From Hirundichthys speculiger (Eukaryota; Chordata; Actinopteri; Beloniformes; Exocoetidae): 64,000 nt of DNA. Shown here piece by piece: positions 36,979 to 47,234 of this stretch; within the stretch, counting starts at the first letter, position 1; each line of letters opens with the position of its first letter. Made by a program: the position numbers and the translations under genes. Under the pieces are notes generated by a model. That model was not told where the DNA came from, did not search any database, and worked only from the letters and a program-made list of their open reading frames with translations. Location of the stretch: the NCBI GenBank assembly GCA_018398805.1, contig JAGFBZ010000814.1, forward strand, positions 1,054,001 through 1,118,000. Reading direction: 5' to 3'.

Positions 36979-37618
36979 GTGTTATTTTAAACACTCCTGT
37001 TGCTTATAATTGAGATTTGCTTGCCATTAATAAAACACAAATACACAAAAAAGTATAACATTCAATGTTGTAACATTAGGGTTTTGCATTAAAAAAAAAA
37101 AAAGTAATAGTGAGATAGTACACTTCTGCACAAGTGCATACAATTGTGTGGGTGTGTGTGTGCGTGTGTGTGTGTTTTAAGGATGAGTGGTTGTATCACA
37201 GCAGGAGGTAGGGTCTAATGGAACCCCCTCTGGCCTGTCAAGAGTAGGTTTGATGGAGTGAGGGAGTGTGTTTGTGTGTTTGCAGACAGCGTGGCAGTAT
37301 GGATGTATGGAGCTGTTTGCAAAGAAAATTTGTTAGCAGGGAAAATGTGGTTTATTACCTTCTTAAACTACAAAAAAAGTTTATTTCAATATTCTGAAAT
37401 CCACATTAACTAAAACACTTACCGCTACTATAGCATACTTAAAAAAAAAAAAATTACCTTACTGCTCACTGCATAAATAGACAAAATATATTTTCAAATC
37501 TACATATCATGTTAGTGAGAACTGCAATATGGCAGAATTGGTTCTTGCATCAAAGTCATGGCACATCTGAAGTCATTTTTTTCCCAACTTCAGTAACTGA
37601 AAACTCAAAACAGACTAG
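36979..37618. other. Intergenic stretch between two hAT elements
   Basis: It holds (TG)n near 37148-37175 and poly-A near 37090-37104 and 37441-37453. Nothing else was recognised. Confidence 0.45.
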
Positions 37619-37626
37619 GCCTTCTG

Positions 37627-39033
37627 CAGAGGTGGCTGGCCCATAGGGGGCGCTGGGGCGCCGCCCCACCAGCTGTGGAGGGGAAAAATATTTATTCTAT
37701 TTTATTTTTATTTTTTTTTTTGATCAGCATCAGATTAATTAATAGTATGTGTGTGCCTACATGCGATTTAAATAATTTAAACAACATTTCCACCGACACT
37801 CATTAAACAGTGAATTTCCACCGACCTACAGTGCATCGTTCTCTCACGGGGCGCTCGGCAAAGCGCCTCTGACCTGCAGCTAAATAGCCAATCCGGTTAT
37901 GGTTGCTAGGTAAAAATGATTGATAATTGGCCTATCAACGTCACCAAATTTAATGCCGATGGGGCGCTGGAAATGTCGCCCCAACAGCTACGTAAAATGC
38001 GTGAAGGTTTATGAGCTAGAGCTACGTGAAGGGCCAGCGGTAAGTTTTAGTTTATTTCGTAGAGCGACTCCCAGACTCTGTCCTACGTCGGGAGAAAAAA
38101 AAAAACGGCAACGAGGAAGAGAGATGGCGACAACTGGAGTTCAAGAGCAGCTTCACCTAATTCAGTGAAATCATTATTAATGTTCCCTTTTGTGAGACGG
38201 ACGACGGAGAAAAAACTTCTCGTTAAGGAGCTGGGACCCGACAAGCCTGAAATTAACATTTTCCAGTAAACGAAGGAGAAAGGTAAATCATACAAACTGA
38301 GTTTTTGTCAGAGTTGGTTAAACCCTGAGACGTGGCTGGCAGGTTGTGGAGCAGCTAACGTACTTTTCTGTTTCCCCTGTATCCTCTTCAGAAGTGACAG
38401 ATGTGATTGGACTTGGACAAAGACTGGACTAACTGACTTAAAGCACCTCTGAACGGTTCAAGAAACATGAGAGATCCAAAGTTCACATGGAAAACTGCGT
38501 AAAGCTAGCTGTGCTCGGAAAGATTAGCATAGCAACGCAGCCAGATGATGGGCACCACATTACTGAAAGAAGGCACAATGAAGAGGTAGATAAAAATCGT
38601 AATATTGTGTCCAAGATAATCAATTGTGTTAAATTTTGTGGTGCTTTTGAATAAGCAATGTGGGGACATAATGTCAGCTAGTCCTGGTACTGAGGTCATT
38701 TGATGGACCCAACAATATACAGGAGCGGTTCTATTGATTCATCAAGCTACCCAACAGCTGTGCGGATTCAACAGCTGGTGTCTTATTGGAGAGGCTGCAC
38801 AGCATCCTTCCGGAGGGACAATTTATCCCTTGATTGTATAGTATTTGATAGCATAAAGTCTAATATAGCTGTAAATTGTTACCTTTTATTTGAAACTGGA
38901 AACTGAAATTAAATTATTATTGTGGACCTGTTGTCATTTTCCGACTGTTCATTTGAATGCTTATGCTAGATTAGGCAGGGAAAAATGTTGGCACACCAGC
39001 CCCACCAAGATTTTTTTTCACCAGCCGCCACTG
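37627..39033 (+). mobile_element. hAT transposon with perfect 8-bp TSD and TTF-type zinc-finger coding remnants
   Basis: The ends CAGAGGTGGCTGG and CCAGCCGCCACTG are inverted repeats with 11 of 13 positions matching. GCCTTCTG occurs just outside both ends (37619-37626 and 39034-39041), a perfect 8-bp hAT target duplication. Plus-strand coding traces follow the N-terminus of hAT transposases with a TTF-type zinc finger: KELGPDKPEINIFQ near 38225, ETWLAGCGAANVLFCFPCIL near 38330-38390, KTGLTDLKHL near 38425, then (shifted frame) KKHERSKVHMENCVKLAVLG and RRHNEEVDKNRNIVSKI up to CGAFE and a stop near 38652. Most of the catalytic domain and the C-terminal dimerisation region are missing, and the frames are broken, so it is a non-autonomous derivative. 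Confidence 0.85.
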
Positions 39034-39041
39034 GCCTTCTG

Positions 39042-40327
39042 TTAGGCTCTGCCATTTATCCACAAACAGGCCGCATGCGCTGTAAATGCAGAGTTTGATA
39101 TGGTCATTAATGCAAACGTTGATGTCACTTTTGTGATTGACACTGTTGACATTTAAACGAGCTGGAGTGAGTGAGTTAAAGTGGTTCATCAGGATAAACA
39201 GAAATGATGTGGTAGAGAGCATCTATAAAAAAGGATGGTGAGACTAAAGGCAAGAGAGGGATGAGAGAGAGGAAGAGAGAGACGAGAGATGGACGAAGAG
39301 AAATCCATCCTTCTGCCCTGAGGCTCTGATCTCCTCTGTGGTCAGTCAGCATGTAATTTAATGCCCGACATCCATCCATACATCCTTCCGTCAGACCTCT
39401 CTGTCTGTGGGCTTCGGCACAAACAGTCTATGCCTAGGGCAATCTGTACAATTTACACAAACATAACATTAGTATTAAAGTTGGGAAGAAGTTTGTGTGT
39501 GTGTGTGTGTACCCCCTGACCACTGTGGAAGAGAGGAACCCACACTTACTGTAAGAAACACACCTAGCACGAATTAAGCACAAATTGGTACCATTAGCAC
39601 CTTTGGTCTGCACACTAAACAACAAAAATACAAAGTTACTAACATGGCTTAATGATCGTTTAACTTGTAGATGATTGTTTTGTTTTTTGTCGGTATCTGT
39701 TTCCTAAAGATGGTCAAAAGTTATAAGGAATAAACGCTACAAAGTGTTAAAGGAGCACATTAGAGTCATAAATGTAGTGTAATTAATAAGTTTCAGTTTG
39801 TGTTTAAAAAATTTGAATTTACAGCTCAGCAATCTGGACCTTGTGAGTCATAACCTTAAAAACATGCACTTTTCTCTCATTGTTTGTTCTTAAGTAATCT
39901 TAAGGTCGCTAAAATCATTTTATTTCTCACTGCCTGAAAGTTTAATCACATTTTAACTCTTTATTATATCTATATGATGACTACCATGAAGATTTAAACT
40001 TGCATCTCTTATGGATTCAGCCTTGTAAAAAAACAAAATACACCAAAGCCTGATCTTTTGTTTATTAAATGGAATGTTAGGATCACAGCAGTTTAATGCA
40101 CTTTTAACTTGTAGGTTGTTGGAGGGTTTGGGCAGAGAGGTTGAATAAGGTTTGGTTGAGCATGAGCTTCAAAAGACTGACCCAAAAGAAGACACTAATA
40201 CCTTTATGAATCTTGTGTTTTTATAATCGCAGGGTATTGGGTTCAGATTTAATTAAAGGATGAGAATTTTACTCAGTTTTCCTTCTTTTGTAGTGGTGAT
40301 TTAACCAAGAGCTTCATGCTCAACGCC
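39042..40327. other. Intergenic stretch, nothing recognised
   Basis: AT-rich DNA with a short (TG)n tract near 39493-39512. No exon or transposon was identified. Confidence 0.45.
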
Positions 40328-40374
40328 TGATGATGATGATGATGATAATGATGATGATGGTGACGATGAGGATG

Positions 40375-40411
<37 letters not shown>
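40328..40411. repeat. (GAT)n trinucleotide repeat
   Basis: A run of GAT units, mostly pure, with GGT/GAC/GAG variants in the middle (40358-40380). Confidence 0.95.
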
Positions 40412-40412
<1 letters not shown>

Positions 40413-40640
40413 ATAAGGAAAAAAAATAGGAAAGGCCTCACACACATGCATAACTTCCATATTTGCTATTTCTCAATCCATTATTTTTTAATGCTGTGTG
40501 AATATTCCCATACAGCACTACATAGCATTAGCGGTGGTGGTGGTTGTGGTGTGTGTGTGTGTCTCGATACTATGAATGTTTTAGTCCTTAAATGGAGGCA
40601 GATATATTGAATCTTGACTTCTCCTTGGGAAAGGCTTATG

Positions 40641-40684
<44 letters not shown>

Positions 40685-40696
40685 GTACCTCCATCT

Positions 40697-40789
<93 letters not shown>

Positions 40790-40813
40790 ATGTATGTATG
40801 TATATGTATGTAT

Positions 40814-40861
<48 letters not shown>
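40641..40861. repeat. Compound microsatellite (CA)n-(TA)n-(TGTA)n-(GATA)n
   Basis: A (CA)n tract of about 20 units (40641-40680) is followed after a short spacer by (TA)n (40700-40787), then TGTA/TATG units, then (GATA)n to 40861. A smaller (GT)n tract lies just before, at about 40547-40562. Confidence 0.97.
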
Positions 40862-40862
<1 letters not shown>

Positions 40863-43182
40863 ATGAAATGTACTTTTTATTCAGGGAAATTTCCTGCTGA
40901 TGCGAATGTTCATAAAGTCATGAAAGACAGCTTTTAAGCAACTTTGGTTGTGTGTCACATCAGCCCAGCAAGCCACAGCAATGACGGGGGTGTATATGTT
41001 TCTCCTCTTATGAATTATGAACACAGTTAGCTCTTTTGTTTATGAATTATTACTGATCCGCCTGCCTCCACAGGATAGATTCTGGAACAAATGCATTTAC
41101 ACTAGAACCAAATACATTATTGCCTTTTAAATTTCATGCTTATTTGTTTTATCGAGAGCAAACTTGTTTGGGGTCGTGCACAAAACAAAACAACTCATTT
41201 CAGAAACATGTTTTTCATTAGGAGGAGACAAATGTTTATTTTACCAACATTTTGTGAAGAGTCATGAATAAATATGGTGTTTGTCTCTGAGGTACATGAA
41301 ACAACAATGCAGCAGCAGAACAGAAGATGAGATATGCAGCAGAGTCGTGGTTTGGCTCTCTGTGGACTTCTGGTCATGGCTGAAGAGAAGTACAAATGCA
41401 GAAAAACACATATTTGATTTATTATGCAAGTATGATCTCAACTCTAACAGGGATTAGATTCAAATTGTATAAGATGACAATGGTACCTGTTTTATAAATG
41501 CAACACACACTGAGAAATGTATGGCAGTGACAGTAGGAGAAGAGGACTGCAGACAGGAGGAAAAAGAAAAAAAGGAAAGACAAAACCAGAGAGGTCATGA
41601 ATATGGAATGTGTGTTCCTTGTGATTTAAATATTCATGACATGGCTATTAGTATGTTATAACAGCATTATCAGCTTCAGCAGCCATAAGACAAGAAAACT
41701 CTGGCTTGATTGATCTCATCAGGACATCATCAATAATGAATTATTCCAATCACAGTACTGGGAGGGAGCACACACTAACAGACACACACAAGGGCACCCC
41801 CAACTTGCACAAACAATTAAGACAAAATCTGTAATTAAAACCTGTTGTTAAGTCAGTCTTAGTCACACTGCAAACACATTATCACACCACAATTCACCCT
41901 CTTAGGTTGCTAAGTAAGAAAATATTTATTTAAAAAAATCATCTTTTTAAATGCACTAATTGAGCTTTAACGGGTAGAGACTAGAACATTCTCTAGCCCA
42001 TCTCAGATTATAGTCCTTCTTGTCAATATTTAAGAAATAAAAGTATAGAAATCTATCCATACTGTCTAATAAAAGGTTAGAACAAATCCAAAAGTAGTCA
42101 AGTATGATTGTATGTGTGTGTGTGTGTGTGTGTTGAGGTGTGAGCATGCATGTGTGTGTCTAAGGGCATCCTGGCCTCATTAATCAATTAATGAAATTAA
42201 AGAATTGAAATAGCCTCTATCCTAGCCTTTCTAGCCAAACCTATTGACTTCACGACAATTCTTTCTTGTGATAATTGGTCAAGTTTCCTTCCTTTTCACA
42301 ACCATTTCCACCCAGATAGAACGTACTCAAGCAATTACAATGGGGCGGTCTTTATGTGATGACTCATACAGGGGCAATCAAGAGCAGCTATTAAAAATGA
42401 CCAAAATGGTGCTAATACCACCTTGTATCAACAAGATTTACAGCGAAACCGACAACAGTCATTCACTGGCATTCCTACTCCACTGCACATAGTTTCAGAT
42501 GTATAATGTTGATACTAGTCTGGTTTATCTGCCTACTTCACATGATACATCTCACTTTTCAGCAGCATCTTGATTGTATATCTGTCCAATAGCATCCAGA
42601 CAGGGTTTCTTTTATTTCCAATGATACTGCCTTCAAATCAAGAGGAGATTAATTTCTTTTTTTTCTTCTTCTTCTTTTTTGCTTTTTGTGCTAATGTAAA
42701 TGGTGAATGTGTCCTTCCCCAGTCCTCTCTGGCAGTAAATTCTAATATCTTTATCATCTTAAAACATGATTCCGTCAGAGAGGACTAAAAAACACCAGCA
42801 GTGAGACATTTAAAGACAAGACAATTAAAGAGACACAACAGTGAGGGTGTGATGTGTGCTGAGTTGTGACATGTGAGGGATGTTGTGTAGTGAATTGTGT
42901 TGTGATACAGGACAAACTTAAAAGATAATATATAGAAAGTAAAGAAAACTACTAACAAAAGACTCGATGAACACTTTCTACCAAGCAGTAAGCCTGTGGG
43001 CATGTGAGAATTCATGTAAACATTATGGATTGATTGTGTTGACAGAAGAGGGGGGATGTTGGGGGGGGGGAAGTAAAGCATAAATGTCTATAAACTAGAC
43101 CTCTGAGTAGACTTCTGAATGTACGCATATGCATTGCTTATTACTTGAGATAGACATACACACCTACATATATACAAATACA
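40862..43182. other. Intergenic stretch, nothing recognised
   Basis: AT-rich non-coding DNA with (TG)n near 42114-42133 and a G run near 43061-43070. No exon or element was recognised up to the pogo-type transposon. Confidence 0.45.
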
Positions 43183-43676
43183 TAGGGGACAATGGGGTAT
43201 TGTGAGACACTGGGTAATGTGAGACACCCCCTGTATTTAAGCAACAGGATGCTGCTGTGATCATTTAAACGGCTGATTATCAAGGCTCATTTTTTTCACC
43301 TTGGCCATGAAGACTGAGGCCCCGTTGTGCTGTGGTAAGCATGTGTTTTGTACAAAAATACATTTTTGGGATGTAAATGTAATTTTTTTGGTTTTCACCA
43401 TAATCAACTCTGGTGCTAAAAGTAATTGATTCAAACGGACAAACTCATATCCCGTAAATTGTCAAACTATCACCTTTTAAAATGATGCTCTGCTGCGAGC
43501 CAAAGATTGGCCTGAATTCTGCAGAGAAGTTGTTTTAATAAAAAAGTGGTGGGGGGTAAAGTGAGACAATTGCCATGGGGAAAAGTAAGACACTGCCTCA
43601 CTTTTCCCCTGGAGGCAAAGTAGGACAAAAAAATAAGCTTTGTTTTTCGTGTCTTAAACAGTATGAAAAATCCATC

Positions 43677-44200
43677 ATGCCAAGGAAATATCAAAGGAAG
43701 ACAACGTGGGGCCAAACCTTCCTTTGAACAGAGGGAAAGTGCAGCCACTGAGGTCACGGAGCAAAAGAGGTCCTTAAGATGGTGTTTCAAGGGAGCGAAA
43801 ATCTTGACAAGTCAAGCCTTCTAAGATTTATAAGAAAAAAACAGCGGGGGACCTTCTCACTGTGGCCTGGGGTTCAGTGGCCCAGGCAAAGAGAATTTTC
43901 ACAGATAAGATGGAGGAAGAACTTTCCAAACACCTGAAAGAACTTGCTAAACAGTCCTATGGCCTCTCTCCAGCTAAGTGCTGCACACTGGCATTTGAAT
44001 ATGCAGAAAAGAACCATGTCATCCATGCCTGCCAATTGGAAGGAAACGCAGTCTGCAGGTCAAGAGTGGTTCTGCAGCTTCCCAGCACGTCGCCGGCTTT
44101 CTGTCCAAACTCCAGAAGCAACATCCCTCGGAAGGGCCACTGGCTTCAATAGAACAACTGTTGGGGAGTTCTATGATAATCTGGCAGTAGTCATGGACAG
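43677..44200 (+). pseudogene. pogo-like transposase, exon 1 (HTH and CENP-B-type DNA-binding domains)
   Basis: The ATG at 43677 opens MPRKYQRKT, the usual start of pogo/jerky-type transposases. It leads into a degraded pipsqueak-like HTH (LDKSSLLRFIRKK near 43810-43840). From 43893 the CENP-B/Tc5-type HTH reads FTDKMEEELSKHLKELAKQ and YGLSPAKCCTLAFEYAEKN. After a frameshift near 44025 it continues MPANWKETQSAGQEWFCSF, then SVQTPEATSLGRATGFNR and VGEFYDNLAVVMDR. The exon ends GACAG|GTGGGT at 44200, a good donor in phase 2. There are stops in the first 40 codons and at least one frameshift, so it is a pseudogene. The protein would have bound the element's ends in the nucleus. Confidence 0.8.
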
Positions 44201-44731
44201 GTGGGTGAATTAGTTCTTCCAATGCATGCTGTTGGAATAATTGTAATATAGTTATCAGACATTTGTTATTAAACTGTAAACTACCTAATGAAGAACTACT
44301 GAAAGAAGTTAAGTATGTGTCAACCTTTAAAATGACTTTTGTAATTGCTGGATAACATGCTGTGTAAGAGTGTGAGAGTTATCATATGAACAGAAGGAGA
44401 AGAGCCGGGAACTGGAACTGCATGAGAGAACATTGGGCACTGTACAGCTATGTACTGATAAATTTGCTTAGATTGGTTAGATTAAGATATGCAGTTAGTC
44501 ACTCCCCAAACCCCTTAGAGCTGCATATCCTATGTAAAGCAGGGACGTCCTAAGAGAATAAAAGAGAGAGTTCGGCAGGAGTTAACTCAGATCGGGTTGG
44601 AGACTGTAAACTGAGCACTCTCTGTCTTCCTTTTTGAAAGTGTTTTAGGTTGGCTGAACCTGACACATGCATTTTATTCTGGTTTTATTCTTTAAAGTAG
44701 TTTAGATTCCCTTTCTCCTTATCTTTAACTG
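44201..44731 (+). other. Intron 1 of the pogo-like transposase (enlarged by an LTR-like insertion)
   Basis: The donor GTGGGT (44201) is consensus-like. The expected acceptor falls after a pyrimidine tract (CCCTTTCTCCTTATCTTTAAC), but the last dinucleotide is TG (44730-44731) instead of AG. A splice exactly there keeps the reading frame (phase 2 to phase 2), suggesting a point mutation of the acceptor. Without the 352-bp LTR-like insertion the intron would be about 180 bp. Confidence 0.55.
44316..44667 (+). mobile_element. Solo-LTR-like insertion within transposase intron 1
   Basis: The segment begins TGTGTCAACC and ends GAACCTGACACA, so TGTGTCA/TGACACA form the short inverted ends expected of an LTR (TG...CA). 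It contains an AATAAA at 44557-44562 followed by a GT/T-rich tail (44605-44650), the layout of a U3-R-U5 unit. No internal retroviral or retrotransposon coding region is present. I could not find a clean target-site duplication, so the call is tentative. Whether it derives from an endogenous retrovirus or an LTR retrotransposon is not visible. Confidence 0.4.
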
Positions 44732-44803
44732 GCATAAATTCCCCCCATACATGATTTTTAATGTGGACGAAAAGGTCTCCATACGGTACAAAGGCCTCAC
44801 CAG
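44732..44803 (+). pseudogene. pogo-like transposase, exon 2 (first catalytic Asp)
   Basis: This 72-bp exon reads HKFPPYMIFNVDEKVSIRYK then GLTR. PPxMIxNVDExG is the conserved segment carrying the first Asp of the DDE/D triad in pogo-type transposases. It joins exon 1 in phase (VMDR-HKFPP). It ends ACCAG|GTGAGA, a strong donor at 44803/44804. The exon lies outside long open frames and was found only by matching the motif and splice phases. Confidence 0.7.
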
Positions 44804-45704
44804 GTGAGATACATGATACACACACACAAGGCTAACATAAACAGGCCGGTGGGACCCCTGAGCGAGAATGGCATGAGAATGGCGCTCCGAAATCGGATAG
44901 GCGATGGAGGCTCTGATCCCCCTCTTGGAGCCTCTGGTCGACATTCGGAACCATCCTGGAGCTCCAGGGGTACTTGGGATTCACCCTGGTATCCTCCAGC
45001 GACCTCTGGCCACCTCCAGCAGCCACTGACCCACCTCCTGGAGTCTCTGATCCACCTGCAGCACCCTGCTAGAGCTCTGGCTCCAGTCTGAGTGCCTCTG
45101 AGAACCTCCGGCAGCCTGTGAGCCACATCCTGGAGCCTCTGATCCACATCCAGAACCATTCTGGAGCCCTGGGGGTACTTGGGATTGCCCCTGGCACCCT
45201 CCAGCGGCCTCTGGCCACCTCCAGCAGCCACTGATCCACATCCTGGACCCACCGATCCACATCCAGGACCCTGCTAGAGCTCTGTCTGCAGCCTGGGTGT
45301 CTCTGACCACCTCTAGCAGCCACTGATCCACCTCCTGGAGCCTGTGAGCCACATCCTGGAGCCTCTGATCCACTTCCAGAACCATCCTGGAGGTCTGGGG
45401 GGTACTTGGGATTGCCCCTGGTACCCTCCAGAGGCCTCTGACCACCTGCAGCAGCCACTGATCCACATCCTGGACCCTGCTGGAGTTCCGGCTTCAGTCT
45501 GGGTGCCTCTGACCACCTCTGGCAACCTGTGATCCACATCCTGGAGCCTCTTATCCACCTGCAGCACCCCGCTGGAGCTCCGGCTCCAGTCTGGGTGCCT
45601 CTGACCACCTCCAGCAGGCTGTGATCCACATCCAGAACCATCCTGGAGCTCTGTATGTAACCTACAGAACAAACTTGCCATTAATTCTGAACTTTCTGTT
45701 TCAG
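44804..45704 (+). other. Intron 2 of the pogo-like transposase, filled by a minisatellite
   Basis: It is bounded by GTGAGA at 44804 and by ACTTTCTGTTTCAG ending at 45704, both consensus-like. The following exon frame is one base out of phase with exon 2, which indicates a small deletion at the junction. Most of the intron is the GC-rich minisatellite listed separately. Confidence 0.6.
44880..45655. repeat. GC-rich minisatellite with higher-order blocks
   Basis: The array is built from about 20-25-bp motifs such as GATCCACATCCTGGAGCCTCT, CACCTCCAGCAGCCACTGA and GCTCTGGCTCCAGTCTG. They are arranged in larger blocks: the anchor CCATCCTGGAG (or CCATTCTGGAG) recurs at 44951, 45156, 45382 and 45638, giving blocks of about 205, 226 and 256 bp. 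A TACTTGGGATT anchor recurs at 44971, 45176 and 45403. The array keeps long frames open on the minus strand (up to 190 codons, rich in Gly, Trp, Ser and Arg), which I regard as artefacts. Confidence 0.9.
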
Positions 45705-46719
45705 GTTGTAACACAAAGAGGGAAAAGGCAAGTTGGTCCCATCACATTGGCAGAGAGAGGGGAGCTGGTAACTCTGGTGTGTGGTGAATGCTGCTGGGGA
45801 TGCTGCACCCCCAATATTTGTCTTTCCCAGAATAAGGTTTAAATACTGCTTCATGATCAATGCACCTCCAGGAGCAAAGGGTACCTCCAGCAGAAAAGGA
45901 TGGATGAATGAAGATACCTGGGCCGAGTTCCTCAGTCACCTGATAAACCACACTTACTGAACCCCTGACCACTTCATGATGCTAATCATGGACAATCTTA
46001 AAGCTCACATATCACTCAGGGCAGTAGAAATTGCCAGGAGCAATGGTATCGTTATGCTCACTCTCCTACCTCACACATCCCATCGCATGCAGCCTCTGGA
46101 TGTTGCCATGTACAGTCCATTCAAAGCCCAATACAGCCAATCTTTCGATGGGTGGATGCGCTTGATGCAGTCCTGGCAAAACAGTCACCATCTACCAGGT
46201 TGAAGGACTTGTGAGTAAAGCCTTCATGACAACCGTGACACCACAAAACGTGACTTCTGGGTTTAGGTCCACTGGGATTTTCCCATACAATCGCAACATT
46301 TTCCCAGATGAAGCATTTGCATCATCCGTTCCGTCAGACCAGCCAAACCCTGAACTACAGCCTGCCACCCGGGATGCTCCACCTCCGGCAGAAGGTATGG
46401 AAGGCCTGCACCCTGCAGATGATCCGCCTGAAGATGAACCTCCTGCTGCAGATAACGCACCCTCCCATACGAATTCGCCCGCCCCCACGCCAACTGATAC
46501 GCGGATGCGGGACAAATAACTAGCCGACCTGGATATGTCCCTCCACAGGAAATCATCACACTTCCAAAGTTCACCCCCAGAAAACAAACCAGACGGATGC
46601 ACGTGAAGACCGCTATCCTCACTGACACTCCTGAGAAGCAGGCACTTGAAAGGGCCTTTGAAGAAAGACGAAAGATACTGCAGAGAAAGTGCAAAAGAGG
46701 GAATAAAAAGGTGAGCTGA
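45705..46719 (+). pseudogene. pogo-like transposase, exon 3 (DDE_1 catalytic domain and C-terminal tail)
   Basis: It begins VVTQRGKRQVGPITLAERG, a conserved DDE_1 segment. After a two-base frameshift near 45783 it continues VNAAGDAAPPIFVFPR and INAPPGAKGTSSRKGWMN. A stop (TGA) at about 45958 precedes MMLIMDNLKAHISLRA, which holds the second catalytic Asp, and LTLLPHTSHRMQPLDVAMY. A further shift near 46203 leads to AFMTTVTPQNVTSGFRSTG and IFPYNRNIFPDEAF, then a Pro/Glu-rich linker. A last shift near 46519 leads to PPQEIITLPKFTPRK and TAILTDTPEKQALERAFEER, the typical C-terminus. The order and spacing are those of a full-length pogo/Tigger-type transposase. Several frameshifts and one stop exclude activity. 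Confidence 0.82.
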
Positions 46720-46785
46720 TCCAGAGCTTTTGAAAAGAAACGAAAGAGACTGAAGAGGAAGTGCAAAAAAGGGAATAAAAATCGG
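46650..46785 (+). repeat. Tandem duplication of about 66-72 bp at the transposase C-terminus
   Basis: GCCTTTGAAGAAAGACGAAA... with AGTGCAAAAGAGGGAATAAA (46658-46710) is repeated as GCTTTTGAAAAGAAACGAAA... with AGTGCAAAAAAGGGAATAAA (46726-46781). The second unit follows the stop codon of the first. Confidence 0.75.
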
Positions 46786-47234
46786 AGCCAATCCCGAGGA
46801 CTTGCTATAGAGTGACAGGGGTCATAATCTGAGTTTCCCCTACTGTGGAAGTGGTTCTTTTCTCTCATTTGAATGATGATAAAACATTTTTTGAATGATA
46901 CTTTCTTGTATTAGTGTTTGTTCAGTCACCTCCAGAGTGGTGGAAAAAAGTAACATGATCATTTTATCCCAAGCAGGGTCCCTTTACCCCCTTGAAATCT
47001 GGGCTTTGTCTCATTTTACCCCATATCTGGGATAAAATGAAACTCTTGATCACTTTTTTTTAAAAACGATCACAATTTTACCGTATTTAGTCCAGCAAAG
47101 ATTCTGATCGTTTCCGTTCTTAGGAAACATCCTAAATTAAAGGAGAATGTGTTAATTTTATAGACACATCAATTTAGCTTGCTTAGAAGGGTGGAAGAAG
47201 TAAAAACCGTCTCGCATTACCTCACTCTCCCCTA

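Larger units (their letters stand above)
43185..47232 (+). mobile_element. Complete pogo/Tigger-like DNA transposon (decayed, intron-containing transposase)
   Basis: The 4.05-kb element has terminal inverted repeats: GGGGACAATGGGGTATTG on the left and, reading inward from the right end, GGGGAGAGTGAGGTAATG. Nineteen of the outer 24 positions match. It is flanked by TA on both sides (43183-43184 and 47233-47234), the pogo/Tc1 target. Subterminal GTGAGAC or GTCTC motifs recur at both ends. Inside lies a three-part plus-strand transposase: an N-terminal HTH, a CENP-B-like HTH, and a DDE_1 domain whose first catalytic Asp sits in a small middle exon. Frameshifts and stops make it inactive. Intron 1 carries a solo-LTR-like insertion and intron 2 a minisatellite. 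Confidence 0.88.

Noticed and set aside
40328..40861. CRISPR-like array
   Set aside because: The repeats are simple-sequence microsatellites without spacers, in a eukaryotic genome.
44797..45714. Overlapping minus-strand frames of 115-190 codons, Gly/Trp/Ser-rich
   Set aside because: They lie entirely in a minisatellite, occur in all three phases, and have no domain or splice evidence.
46192..46868. Minus-strand frames of about 200 codons
   Set aside because: They are antisense to the recognisable plus-strand pogo-like DDE and C-terminal coding sequence.
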